Assembly (NCBI RefSeq): GCF_000725485.1
Contig: NZ_JOAG01000003.1
Coordinates: forward strand, 310,001-374,000
Length of the DNA stretch: 64,000 nucleotides
Reading direction: 5' to 3'
From: Nonomuraea candida
Lineage (GTDB): Bacteria; Actinomycetota; Actinomycetes; Streptosporangiales; Streptosporangiaceae
Part shown: positions 1-7,867 of the stretch, one piece after another
How positions within the stretch are numbered: the first letter of the stretch is position 1
Layout: each line of letters begins with the position of its first letter
Position numbers and translations under genes: made by a program
The notes under the pieces: model-generated
Database searches by the model: none
What the model was told of the DNA's origin: nothing
What the model saw: the letters and a program-made list of their open reading frames with translations, nothing else

Positions 1-699
1 GCCGGCCGCGCCGACGTGGTCGTCGCCGGCGGCACCGAGGCCGCCATCCACGGACTCAACATCGCCGCCTTCGCCGCGGCGCGGGCGATGTCGCAGCGCA
101 ACGACGACCCTCAGGCCGCCTCCCGCCCGTGGGACCGCGACCGTGACGGGTTCGTGCTCGGCGAGGGCGCCGGCATCGTCGTGCTGGAGTCCGAGGAGCA
201 CGCCAGGGCGCGGGGCGCGCGCGTCTACGCCTACTGCGCGGGCATCGGCTACTCCGCCGACGCGCACCACATCACGCAGCCCGAGCCCGAGGGCCGGGGC
301 CAGATCATGGCGATGACGCAGGCGCTCACCGACGCCGACATCACCGGGCTCGACGTCAAGCACGTCAACGCGCACGCCACGTCCACCCCTTCCGGCGACG
401 TGGGCGAGGTGCAGGCGGTGGCCAAGGCCATCGGCACCCACCCGCTGGTGACCTCGACCAAGTCCATGACCGGGCACCTGCTCGGCGGCGCGGGCGGCAT
501 CGAGTCCGTCTTCACGATCAAGGCGCTGCAGGAGCGGATCGTCCCCCGGACCATCAACCTCGACAACATCGACGACGGCATCGAGGTGGACCTCGTCTAC
601 GGCGAGAACCGCGCCCTGCCGGAAGGCGACATCGCCGCGGTCAACAACTCGTTCGGATTCGGTGGCCACAACGTGACCGTCGTGTTTAAGGGGGCTTAA
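1..699 (+). CDS. fabF: Beta-ketoacyl-ACP synthase II (FabF), 3' part
   Basis: The frame is open from the first base, so the gene is cut by the window edge and only the last 232 residues are present. FabF condenses malonyl-ACP with a growing acyl-ACP in cytoplasmic type II fatty acid synthesis. The active-site cysteine lies outside the window, but both catalytic histidine regions are here: HATSTPSGD (codon at 373) and KSMTGHLLGGAG (codon at 460), followed by the C-terminal glycine motif NSFGFGGHN. The stop TAA (697-699) directly abuts the ATG of the carboxylase gene at 700, so the two are almost certainly cotranscribed, as in actinobacterial fab operons. Very sure of family; FabF rather than a KasB paralogue is inferred. 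Confidence 0.95.
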   Translation, partial: AGRADVVVAGGTEAAIHGLNIAAFAAARAMSQRNDDPQAASRPWDRDRDGFVLGEGAGIVVLESEEHARARGARVYAYCAGIGYSADAHHITQPEPEGRGQIMAMTQALTDADITGLDVKHVNAHATSTPSGDVGEVQAVAKAIGTHPLVTSTKSMTGHLLGGAGGIESVFTIKALQERIVPRTINLDNIDDGIEVDLVYGENRALPEGDIAAVNNSFGFGGHNVTVVFKGA

Positions 700-2124
700 A
701 TGACGGTGATCGACAATCGGGTGGTGAGTGCCGGCTCCGATCAGGAGCCCGCCGATCCCCGCGACCCAGTCGTCCGCATGACCGCGCTGCTCGACGAGGG
801 CTCGCTGCGGCTGATCACCTCTCAGGACAACAGCGGCGTCCTGGCCGCGATGGGGCGCGTCGAGGGCGTGCCCGTCGTCACCTTCTGCAGCGACGGCCGC
901 TCCCAGGGCGGCGCGATGGGCAGCGAGGGCTGCGAGCACATCGTGCACGCCTACGACGTGGCCGTCCGTGAGCGGGTGCCGATCATCGGCATCTGGCACT
1001 CCGGCGGCGCGCGCATCCCCGAGGGCGTGGAGTCCCTGCACGGCGTGGGCCGCGTCTTCGCCGCCATGACCAAGGCGTCGGGCGTCGTGCCGCAGATCTC
1101 CGTGGTCGTCGGCCCCGCCGCGGGCGGCGCCGCCTACGGTCCCGCGCTCACCGACCTCGTCATCCTGGCCGACTCCGGCCGCATCTTCGTCACCGGTCCC
1201 GACGTCGTCCGCAGCGTCACCGGCGAAGACGTCGACAGCGCGACCCTGGGCGGCACCGAGGCGCACAGCAAGCGCAGCGGCGTCGCGCACATCGTGACGA
1301 AGACCGAGACCGACGCGTTCGTCAAGGCGCGCCAGCTCGCCACGCTCCTCGGCCACCAGGGCCGGGTGCGCACGGGCGACCTCGAAGAGGTCGACTTCTC
1401 CACGCTGCTGCCCGACTCCCCGCGCCGCGCCTACGACGTCAAGCCGCTGGTCAACGGCGTGCTCGACGAGCCGGGTCTCGAACTGCACCCCAAGTGGGCG
1501 CCCAACATCGTCACCTCGCTCGGCCGCGTGGGCGGCCGGACGGTCGGCGTGATCGCCAACAATCCGATGCGGCTCGGCGGCTGCCTCGATGCCACGTCCG
1601 CCGAGAAGGCCGCCCGGTTCGTCCGCATGTGCGATGCCTTCGGCGTGCCGCTGGTCGTCCTCGTGGACGTGCCCGGCTACCTGCCGGGCGTCGGGCAGGA
1701 GCACGACGGCGTGGTCCGGCGCGGCGCCAAGCTGCTGCACGCCTTCGCCGAGGCGTCGGTGCCGCGCATCACGCTGGTCACCCGCAAGGCGATCGGCGGC
1801 GCGTACATCGCGATGAACTCCCGCGCGCTCGGCGCCACCAAGGTGTTCGCCTGGCCGACCGCCGAGGTGGCGGTCATGGGCTCGGTGGCCGCGGTGCGCA
1901 TCCTCAAGCGGCGCGACCTGGCCGCGGCCCCCGAGGAGGAGCGGGCCGACCTGGAGCGGCGGCTGGCCGACGAGCACGAGAAGCTCGTCGGCGGGCTGAC
2001 CAGGGCGCAGGAGCTGGGGGTCATCGACGAAGTGATCAAGCCCGGCGAGACCCGTGGCGCGATCGCCAAGGTCCTGTCGCAGGCCACCCCCGCCCGGGGC
2101 GCCCACGGCAACATCCCGCTGTAA
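700..2124 (+). CDS. accD: Acyl-CoA carboxylase carboxyltransferase (beta) subunit, AccD6-like
   Basis: A 474-residue carboxyltransferase that moves CO2 from a biotinylated alpha subunit to acetyl- or propionyl-CoA, supplying malonyl-CoA to the fatty acid synthase encoded upstream. It has both crotonase-like halves: the N-terminal half with GGARIPEG and GPAAGGAAYGPALTDLVI, and the C-terminal half with VDVPGYLPGVGQEHDGVVRR and the AIGGAYIAM oxyanion-hole segment. Length and position directly after fabF match mycobacterial AccD6, which follows kasA-kasB. The ATG abuts the fabF stop with no spacer, indicating translational coupling. A strong terminator follows the stop. Substrate preference (acetyl versus propionyl) cannot be read from sequence. 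Confidence 0.93.
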   Translation: MTVIDNRVVSAGSDQEPADPRDPVVRMTALLDEGSLRLITSQDNSGVLAAMGRVEGVPVVTFCSDGRSQGGAMGSEGCEHIVHAYDVAVRERVPIIGIWHSGGARIPEGVESLHGVGRVFAAMTKASGVVPQISVVVGPAAGGAAYGPALTDLVILADSGRIFVTGPDVVRSVTGEDVDSATLGGTEAHSKRSGVAHIVTKTETDAFVKARQLATLLGHQGRVRTGDLEEVDFSTLLPDSPRRAYDVKPLVNGVLDEPGLELHPKWAPNIVTSLGRVGGRTVGVIANNPMRLGGCLDATSAEKAARFVRMCDAFGVPLVVLVDVPGYLPGVGQEHDGVVRRGAKLLHAFAEASVPRITLVTRKAIGGAYIAMNSRALGATKVFAWPTAEVAVMGSVAAVRILKRRDLAAAPEEERADLERRLADEHEKLVGGLTRAQELGVIDEVIKPGETRGAIAKVLSQATPARGAHGNIPL

Positions 2125-2141
2125 CCACCGCTCGACGCGCG

Positions 2142-2175
2142 AGGCCCCGTACCGGTTTCTTCCGGTACGGGGCCT
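2142..2175 (+). terminator. Intrinsic terminator of the fab operon
   Basis: A perfect 14-bp inverted repeat, AGGCCCCGTACCGG at 2142-2155 and CCGGTACGGGGCCT at 2162-2175, encloses a 6-nt loop (TTTCTT) and is followed by TTCGCG. It begins 18 bp after the carboxylase stop. There is no long T tract, which is common in high-GC actinobacteria. It can also stop convergent transcription from the DUF3145 gene. Confidence 0.85.
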
Positions 2176-2258
2176 TTCGCGTACGAACGGGAGGGCGGCG
2201 AGCCGCGGGTGGCGGACGGCGGCCGGCCACACCGCCGGCAGGCCGCGGGGCGCACCGC

Positions 2259-2302
2259 CGGGAGGCGTGCGGCGGGCTGCCGGGAGGCGTGCGGCGGGAG
2301 GC
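2259..2302. repeat. 22-bp tandem direct repeat
   Basis: Two 22-bp copies begin with CGGGAGGCGTGCGGCGGG, at 2259-2280 and 2281-2302, in the 263-bp gap between the convergent carboxylase and DUF3145 genes. The rest of the gap is very GC-rich with no credible gene. Confidence 0.7.
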
Positions 2303-2387
2303 GGGCGGCGGGCTGGGGGCGGGCGGCCGTGCGGGCGCGGCGCCGCCGCGCCACCGGGCTCCGTGCGGTTCGTCCGGCGGGGCGGCG

Positions 2388-2882
2388 TCAGACGGCCGCG
2401 TGCAGCCACCTCACCGGCGCGCCGTCGCCGGCGTACCTGAACGGCTCCAGCTCCTCGTCCCACGGCCGGCCGAGCAGCTTGTCCAGCTCGTCCTCCAGCA
2501 CGCACCGCCCCTGGGCGGCCATCATCATCACCGCGCGCAGCCGGTCTTCGGGGATCATGATGTCGCCGTTGGCGCCGATGACCGCCGTGAAGGCGCCGAG
2601 CGTCGGCGTGTAGGCATGCCGGGAACCGTCCACGCCCGGTGAGGCGTCCTCGGTGATCTCGAATCTCAGGCGCTGCCAGCCCATCAGCGAAGAGGCGATG
2701 GCCGCCGCGATGCCCGCGCGGCCCTCCCACTCCGCCTGCGCGCGCACGACGTTGGGCGCCGCGGGTTGCGGAGTCCACGTCAGGTCTACGGGCACGCCAA
2801 GGACACCCGCGACTGCCCATTCAATGTGTGGGCACAGCGCGGGCTGAGCCGAGTGGACGTAAAGGACGCCACGAGCAGACAC
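2388..2882 (-). CDS. DUF3145 family protein
   Basis: A 164-residue protein of the actinobacterial DUF3145 family, which typically sits beside the fatty acid synthase operon in this phylum; its function is unknown. Visible hallmarks are the N-terminal RGVLYVHSAQPALCPHIEWA segment, the WTPQPAAPN motif and a C-terminal DELDKLLGRPWDEELEPFRY stretch. It has no signal peptide or membrane segment, so it is probably cytoplasmic. The GTG start at 2882 is preceded by GGGAGG about 4-5 nt upstream. It is convergent with the carboxylase gene and shares the intervening terminator. Family assignment is by recognition. Confidence 0.88.
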   Translation of the reverse strand: MSARGVLYVHSAQPALCPHIEWAVAGVLGVPVDLTWTPQPAAPNVVRAQAEWEGRAGIAAAIASSLMGWQRLRFEITEDASPGVDGSRHAYTPTLGAFTAVIGANGDIMIPEDRLRAVMMMAAQGRCVLEDELDKLLGRPWDEELEPFRYAGDGAPVRWLHAAV

Positions 2883-3057
2883 CGGACCTCCCGTTTCGGT
2901 ACGAGGTGCGCCTTCCCCAACGGCCTCGCCACGGGATGATCACAAGTGACTAGGGAGAGACTACCGTCGGTCGCAATCCGACACCAGAGGGGGGCCATAC
3001 CAAGTTGGTGCGGGAGTGGCGGGTGACAGTTCCTGCAACGCGGAAACATACCCGCGC

Positions 3058-4071
3058 ATGGACATCCAATCAGTCGGTGAGGCGTTCATCCGCCCAGGTC
3101 AGGTGCTGACCGACCGCACCGCGCTGGCCGCCGCGTCGCGCTGGACGCAAGCGGTCTCCGAGGCCGACGGCGTCTGCGTCATCCACCTGTCCCCCGGCGC
3201 CGACCCCTGCGAGGTCACCGCGCGACTGCGCGACCAGGGCCTGCGGGCCTCGCCGAACCACCTGCTGCGCGGCCAGCCGCTGTTCTTCGGCGGCCCCGCG
3301 TCCAGGCCCTTCCCCGTCCCGCGGATCGCCCACAAGCCCGCCCGGTCCCGCTCCGGCGTGGTCGTGGGCCTGCTCGACACCGGCGTGGCCAAGCATCCGT
3401 GGTGGTCGGGCAGCGACTGGTACTCCCGGCTCGGCCCCGGGGAGGCCGACGCCGCCGAGGGCTCGCAGGCGGGCCACGGGACGTTCATCGCGGGTCTGCT
3501 GGCGCGGCGCGCCCCGGGCGTGTCGCTGCGCGTGCGCCGGGTGCTCGACGGCGACGGCATCGGCGACGAGGCGGCCGTCGTACGCGCCCTCTACCGCCTG
3601 CGCGACAACCCCCCGCAGGTGCTCAACCTCTCCTTCGGCTGCCACACCTTCGACGACCGGCCGCCGCCCCTGCTGTCCGACGCCATCGCGGCGCTGAGCG
3701 AGACGGTCACGGTGGCGGCGGCCGGCAACACCGCCTCCGACCGGCCGTTCTGGCCCGCCGCGCTGCCCTGCGTGGTCGGCGTCGCGGCGGTGGACGCGAG
3801 CCAGCAGCGCAGGGCGGCCTACTCCGGCCACGGCACCTGGGTCGACGCGTGCGCCAGAGGCGACTGGCTGGCCAGCAGCTATCTCGACACCGGCGAGTTC
3901 GGCGGATACGCCGTGTGGAGCGGCACGTCGTTCGCCACCGCGCTGGTGGCCGGGGCCATCGCCGACGCGGCCAGGCACGAGCCCGCCACAGAGTGGATCA
4001 AGCGGCTCCTTGACTCCGAGGAGACCCCGCAAATTCCCGATCTGGGGGTTCTCTTCCCGGCGAGTCTGTAG
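3058..4071 (+). CDS. Subtilisin-like serine protease (S8 family), intracellular
   Basis: A 337-residue subtilase without signal peptide or transmembrane anchor. The catalytic triad is intact: Asp107 in VVGLLDTGV, His140 in GHGTFIAG and Ser291 in SGTSFATALVAG, with the oxyanion Asn224 in AAAGNTASD. About 95 N-terminal residues precede the protease domain and could act as a prodomain or adaptor. I chose the ATG at 3058; a GTG at 3016 would add 14 residues and lacks a well-spaced ribosome site. An ECF sigma factor gene starts 73 bp downstream, followed by a small protein and a CHAT protease, so the substrate may be a partner encoded in the same module. That role is inference. Confidence 0.88.
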   Translation: MDIQSVGEAFIRPGQVLTDRTALAAASRWTQAVSEADGVCVIHLSPGADPCEVTARLRDQGLRASPNHLLRGQPLFFGGPASRPFPVPRIAHKPARSRSGVVVGLLDTGVAKHPWWSGSDWYSRLGPGEADAAEGSQAGHGTFIAGLLARRAPGVSLRVRRVLDGDGIGDEAAVVRALYRLRDNPPQVLNLSFGCHTFDDRPPPLLSDAIAALSETVTVAAAGNTASDRPFWPAALPCVVGVAAVDASQQRRAAYSGHGTWVDACARGDWLASSYLDTGEFGGYAVWSGTSFATALVAGAIADAARHEPATEWIKRLLDSEETPQIPDLGVLFPASL

Positions 4072-4144
4072 AGTTTACGCTCAGTCCCCGGACAATCACG
4101 AGGAGACATGATCGCTCCTCGTGCCGCACGGAAGGAGGCCGTCC

Positions 4145-4672
4145 ATGCGTGACCCAGCGGAGCTGCTCACCGCCGCCGCCGACGGCGACCGGTCGGCCTG
4201 GGACGAGCTCGAGTCGAGGTTCGGGCCGCGCATGTGGGCCGTGGCCCGCGCGTGCGGCCTGAGCACCGCGGACGCCGCCGACGCCGTCCAGGGCGCCTGG
4301 CTGCGCCTGCTGCAGCACTTCGGCAGCATCAGAGACCCGTCCGCGGTGGGAGGCTGGCTCGTGACCACCGTGCGCCGCGAGGCCCTGCTGATCCACCGCA
4401 AGGAGTCGGCGGGCCTCTCCCTGGCGCAGGTCCCGGAAGAGCCCGACCCGGCGGCCGCCGTCCTGGAGGCCGACGGCCGGCGCCGGCTCTGGGAGACGGT
4501 CTCCGGCCTGCACGAGCCCTGCCGCACGCTCATCCGGCTGATCGCCAGCGATCTCGGCAACCAGCAGATGGCCGCGCGGCTCGGCATGCCCTCGGGCAGC
4601 ATCGGCCCGACCAAGGCGCGCTGCCTGGAAAAACTGCGCACTCTGATCTCACTACAGGAGACGGCGCAATGA
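4145..4672 (+). CDS. ECF-type RNA polymerase sigma factor
   Basis: A 175-residue sigma-70 family protein with only regions 2 and 4. Region 2 (about residues 5-80) includes the SAWDELESRFGPRMWAVARA helix, DAADAVQGAWLRLLQHF and the GGWLVTTVRREALLIHR region 2.4 segment. Region 4 (about 115-165) carries the LIASDLGNQQMAARLGMPSG helix-turn-helix. GAAGGAGG at 4131-4138 lies 6 nt before the ATG at 4145, which decides against the upstream in-frame start at 4121. The stop overlaps the next ATG (ATGA at 4669-4672). No adjacent classical anti-sigma factor with a transmembrane segment is seen, so the downstream small protein, the subtilase or the CHAT protein may control it; this is inferred. Confidence 0.9.
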   Translation: MRDPAELLTAAADGDRSAWDELESRFGPRMWAVARACGLSTADAADAVQGAWLRLLQHFGSIRDPSAVGGWLVTTVRREALLIHRKESAGLSLAQVPEEPDPAAAVLEADGRRRLWETVSGLHEPCRTLIRLIASDLGNQQMAARLGMPSGSIGPTKARCLEKLRTLISLQETAQ

Positions 4673-5115
4673 TCAACGACGAATACTTCCTGGCGGCCCT
4701 CCGGCTGGCCTCCGGGAACGACCCGATCCCGATACAGGTGTCCGCCTCCGCGCGTGACGCCTACCGGCTCCGCATCCCGCAGGCGGTGACCGCCGCCCGC
4801 ACGGAGTCGGCCGCGATCCGGAGCGTGCGCGAAGACGACAGCTCGCACCTGGTGCGCTTCGTCGCGGCCGGCCTCACCTTCGACCTGGAGGTGACGGAGG
4901 GCGACGGCCTCATCGACGTCGCCGGCCACATCTCCCCCTATCCGGGAGAGGGCGCCCTCGTCGATGTGAGATCCCCGCACATGACCCTTACCCGGCGCAT
5001 CGCCCACACCGGTCATTTCGTCGCCACCGGCCTGCCTCCGGGCTGGCTGAGCGTGGTGTGCCACCGTCCCGGCCACGCACCCATCCAGACCACCTGGGTG
5101 CGCATCCGCCCTTGA
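4669..5115 (+). CDS. Small predicted beta-sandwich protein between the sigma factor and CHAT genes
   Basis: A 148-residue protein I cannot assign to a named family. The N-terminus (MINDEYFLAALRLASG) looks helical; the remainder (about residues 55-148) is rich in alternating beta-strand patterns such as HLVRFVAAGLTFDLEVTEG and ends in a GHFVATGLPPGWLSVVCHR turn resembling carboxypeptidase-regulatory-like or transthyretin-like folds. There is no signal peptide. Its ATG overlaps the sigma factor stop by 4 nt, so the two are translationally coupled. It could be the sigma factor's inhibitor, a CHAT substrate or a sensor. The coding region is certain; the function is not. Confidence 0.72.
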   Translation: MINDEYFLAALRLASGNDPIPIQVSASARDAYRLRIPQAVTAARTESAAIRSVREDDSSHLVRFVAAGLTFDLEVTEGDGLIDVAGHISPYPGEGALVDVRSPHMTLTRRIAHTGHFVATGLPPGWLSVVCHRPGHAPIQTTWVRIRP

Positions 5116-5164
5116 GCGGCCCATGACCCGGCCGGGAGCGCGCGCCCTTCTCCCGGCCGACCTC

Positions 5165-5222
5165 CGAGCGGGGCGGCGATGAGCGCGACATTCTTTCGAG
5201 TGGGGCGGCCATGAGTGCGGCA
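5165..5222 (+). repeat. Duplicated start region of the CHAT gene with 11-codon leader ORF
   Basis: Two imperfect copies, 32 bp apart, carry CGAG(C/T)GGGGCGGC followed by ATGAG(C/T)GCG (5165-5190 and 5197-5222). The second copy holds the CHAT ATG at 5211. The first gives an ATG at 5179 that opens an 11-codon ORF (MSATFFRVGRP), whose TGA at 5212-5214 overlaps the CHAT start as ATGA. This could couple leader and CHAT translation or simply be a duplication by slippage. Confidence 0.55.
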
Positions 5223-7739
5223 TCGGGCGGGCGGCGTCCGACCGGCGACCCGCGGCAGCTCGTCCGGGCGGCCGAGGCCGCGCTGGCGCGTGCCCTGGTC
5301 GCCCCCGACGACGCGATCCGGGTCGGCCGCGCCATCCTCGACGCGGCCCGCCGCGCCGGCTGCTTCGAGGCGGAGGCGATGGCGCTCAGGGCGCTGGGGC
5401 TGGCCGCCCGGGAGCTGGGCGACCTCGACAGCGCCGAGGAGCACCTCCGCGCGGCCATCGCCGTACGCCAGGCGCCCGCCGAGCGCATCGCCCAGGCGCG
5501 TCTGTCCCTCGTCACCGTGCGCACCGAGCGCGGCCACCCCCTGCAGGCGCTGCGGGTGGCCGCCCTGGCCTGGGCCTACCTCTCCCCGCTCGACCGCGCC
5601 AAGCTCGACACCCAGCGCGCGGTCGCGCTGGCCCGCCTCGGCCGCCACCAGGAGGCCGTCGCCTCCTCCGACCGGGCGCTGCGCACCCTCGTGACCGCTC
5701 CCGGCACGCTCGACAACCGCAGGTTCCTGGCCGGCGGGCTGCTCAACCGCGGCCTCGTTCACTCCTACCGGGGCGACTGGGACGCCGCCATGCGCGACCT
5801 CACCGCCTGCCTGGAGATCTCCCGGTGCTCCGGGCTCTGGCACCTGGCCTGCCTGTCCGCCGCCAACCTGCCCTTCCTCGCGGTACGCCGGGGCGACATC
5901 GCCGGCGCGTTCCGCCACTACCACGAGGCCGAGGACACCCTGTTCGGCTATCCCGAGCGGCTGGCGACCATGCGGGCCGACTTCGCCGGGGCGCTGCTGG
6001 ACGCGCACCTGCCGGGCGAGGCCAGGGCCATGCTGAGCCTGGCCGTGCCGGAGCTGGAGACGTCCGAGGCGAACGGCGCGCTGGCCGAGGCCCGGCTGAA
6101 GCTGGCCCAGGTGGAGCTGCTGACCGGCGACCCGTACGAGGCCATGCGGGTGGCGGAGCGGGCCTCGTACGAGCTGGGGGCGCAGGAGCGGCGCTCGTGG
6201 CTGCCGCTGGCCAGGGAGGTCGTGCTGCGCTCGCGGCTGGCGATCGGCCCCGTCACGCCCGAGCTGGTCGCCGAGCTGGTCGAGTGCGCCGACGAGCTGG
6301 AGGACGGGTTCACCGAGGCGGCGGGGGCGGCGGCGCTGCGGCTGACGGCGGCCGAGGCGGCGCTCGCCGTCGACGACCACCTGACCGCCTCGGCGCAGCT
6401 GGCCCGGCTCACCCGGCACGCCGAGCGGCGCGAGCGATGGATGCCCGCGGGCACCCGGCTGACCTCGCTGTCCTCCGAGCCGCAGGCCAGGCAGTTCGCG
6501 CAGGCGTCGCAGATCCCGCCGCCGGTGCGCCAGCACGCGCTGGCCCTGCGGGCGGCGCTGCAGGAGGACGTCGCGGGGGCGTTCCGCGCGGTGCGCGACG
6601 GGCTGGCGGAGGTGAGCGGCCGGGTCGACGTGTTCGAGGACCCGGCGCTGCGCGCCCACGCGGCCAGGTCAGGTGAGCGGCTGGCGGCGTTCGGGCTGGA
6701 GCTGGCCGTCCGCGACGGGCGCCCGGGAGAAGTGTTCGAGTGGGCGGAGCGGTGGCGCGCCGTGGCGGCCCCCGCGCACGCCTGCTCCCTGGTGGAGGCC
6801 GACCGGGTACGCGCCGAGCTGGGCGGCCGGGCCCTGATCGAATACGTCGCCGACCGGGACTGCCTGCTGGCCGTGCTGCTCAGCGAGGAGCGGCTGGTGC
6901 TGCGGCGGCTGGGCGGCCTGCGGCAGGTCAAGGAGGCGATCGTCCGCCTGCGGTACGCGCTGCGCCGCCGCGGCCGCCAGAGCGAGATCGACGAGGCCGC
7001 CGCGGAGCTCGACCGGCTGGTCCTGCTGCCCCTGGCCGCCGACCTGGGCGACCGGCCCCTGGTCGCCGTGCCCGTGGGCGCGCTGCACACGCTGCCGTGG
7101 GGAGCGCTGCCGCGCCTGCGCGAGCGGCCGGTCAGCGTGGCGGCCAGCGCGGCCGGGTGGCTGCGGGCCCGCAAGGCGCGCCGCCCGCGCTCCGGCGGCG
7201 GCCGGCCCTCGGTGGTGGCGGTGGCCGGGCCCGGGCTGTCGCACGCGCACGCGGAGGTGGCGCACGTGGTGGCCTGCCATCCCGGCGGGCGGCAGGTGCC
7301 GGGGCGCGTCGCGGCCGTGCTGGAGGCGCTCGGCCAGTCGGACGTCGTCCACGTGGCCGCGCACGGGACGTTCCACGCGCGCAGCCCGCTGGTGTCGGGG
7401 ATCACGCTGGAGGACGGCTCCCTGATGGCCTACGACCTGCTGGAGGTGCCCCGGTCGGCCGGGCTGGTGGTGTTGTCGGCGTGCAACTCGGGGATGTCGC
7501 GCACCCCGATGGAGGGCGCGCCGCTGGGGTTGCCGGGGACGTTCCTGGCCAAGGGGTCGGCCTGCGTGATCGCCGGGATGGTGCCGGTGGAGGACGACGC
7601 GGCCAAGGCGGTGATGAGCGCCTTCCACGAGCTCGTCGTGGCCGGCCGGCCGCCGGACGCGGCGCTGGCGTGCGCGGCGGCCAAGACCGGCGAGCTCGGG
7701 TTCACCTGCTTCGGCGCGGGCGAGGAGCCTCTGTACTGA
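5211..7739 (+). CDS. TPR-CHAT domain protein (caspase-like protease)
   Basis: An 842-residue soluble protein. About residues 15-450 form a helical repeat region with TPR character, for example LAARELGDLDSAEEHLRAAI and ALARLGRHQEAVASSDRAL. The C-terminal third is a CHAT domain, a clan CD caspase/separase-like peptidase. Its catalytic His718 lies in VVHVAAHGTFH and Cys758 in VVLSACNSGMS, so the dyad is intact. CHAT proteases fused to TPRs act in known conflict systems, such as the Csx29 protease of type III-E CRISPR, where TPRs sense a partner and release protease activity. Here the gene ends a cluster with a subtilase, ECF sigma factor and small protein. Substrate and trigger are unknown. Confidence 0.9.
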   Translation: MSAASGGRRPTGDPRQLVRAAEAALARALVAPDDAIRVGRAILDAARRAGCFEAEAMALRALGLAARELGDLDSAEEHLRAAIAVRQAPAERIAQARLSLVTVRTERGHPLQALRVAALAWAYLSPLDRAKLDTQRAVALARLGRHQEAVASSDRALRTLVTAPGTLDNRRFLAGGLLNRGLVHSYRGDWDAAMRDLTACLEISRCSGLWHLACLSAANLPFLAVRRGDIAGAFRHYHEAEDTLFGYPERLATMRADFAGALLDAHLPGEARAMLSLAVPELETSEANGALAEARLKLAQVELLTGDPYEAMRVAERASYELGAQERRSWLPLAREVVLRSRLAIGPVTPELVAELVECADELEDGFTEAAGAAALRLTAAEAALAVDDHLTASAQLARLTRHAERRERWMPAGTRLTSLSSEPQARQFAQASQIPPPVRQHALALRAALQEDVAGAFRAVRDGLAEVSGRVDVFEDPALRAHAARSGERLAAFGLELAVRDGRPGEVFEWAERWRAVAAPAHACSLVEADRVRAELGGRALIEYVADRDCLLAVLLSEERLVLRRLGGLRQVKEAIVRLRYALRRRGRQSEIDEAAAELDRLVLLPLAADLGDRPLVAVPVGALHTLPWGALPRLRERPVSVAASAAGWLRARKARRPRSGGGRPSVVAVAGPGLSHAHAEVAHVVACHPGGRQVPGRVAAVLEALGQSDVVHVAAHGTFHARSPLVSGITLEDGSLMAYDLLEVPRSAGLVVLSACNSGMSRTPMEGAPLGLPGTFLAKGSACVIAGMVPVEDDAAKAVMSAFHELVVAGRPPDAALACAAAKTGELGFTCFGAGEEPLY

Positions 7740-7867
7740 GCCCCTCGGACGAGGAACCTCCGGGCCGGGCTCGCGCTCTTGCCACCGCGCCGGGCTCGCG
7801 CTCTTGCCCGCCGCGGCGGAGGTCAGGGATCGTGGAGGGTGATCGGCCCTTGGTCCGGCGTGGCCGG

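Noticed and set aside
700..2124. Carboxylase as a fusion with a biotin carrier
   Set aside because: No biotin-attachment motif such as AMKM is present; only the carboxyltransferase is encoded.
1494..2642. 382-codon ORF across the carboxylase end and the DUF3145 gap
   Set aside because: Out of frame with the carboxylase, Arg/Ala-rich, and runs through the terminator and repeats.
3016..3057. N-terminal extension of the subtilase from the GTG at 3016
   Set aside because: No well-placed ribosome site; the extra residues (MAGDSSCNAETYPR) look unlike a conserved start. Not excluded.
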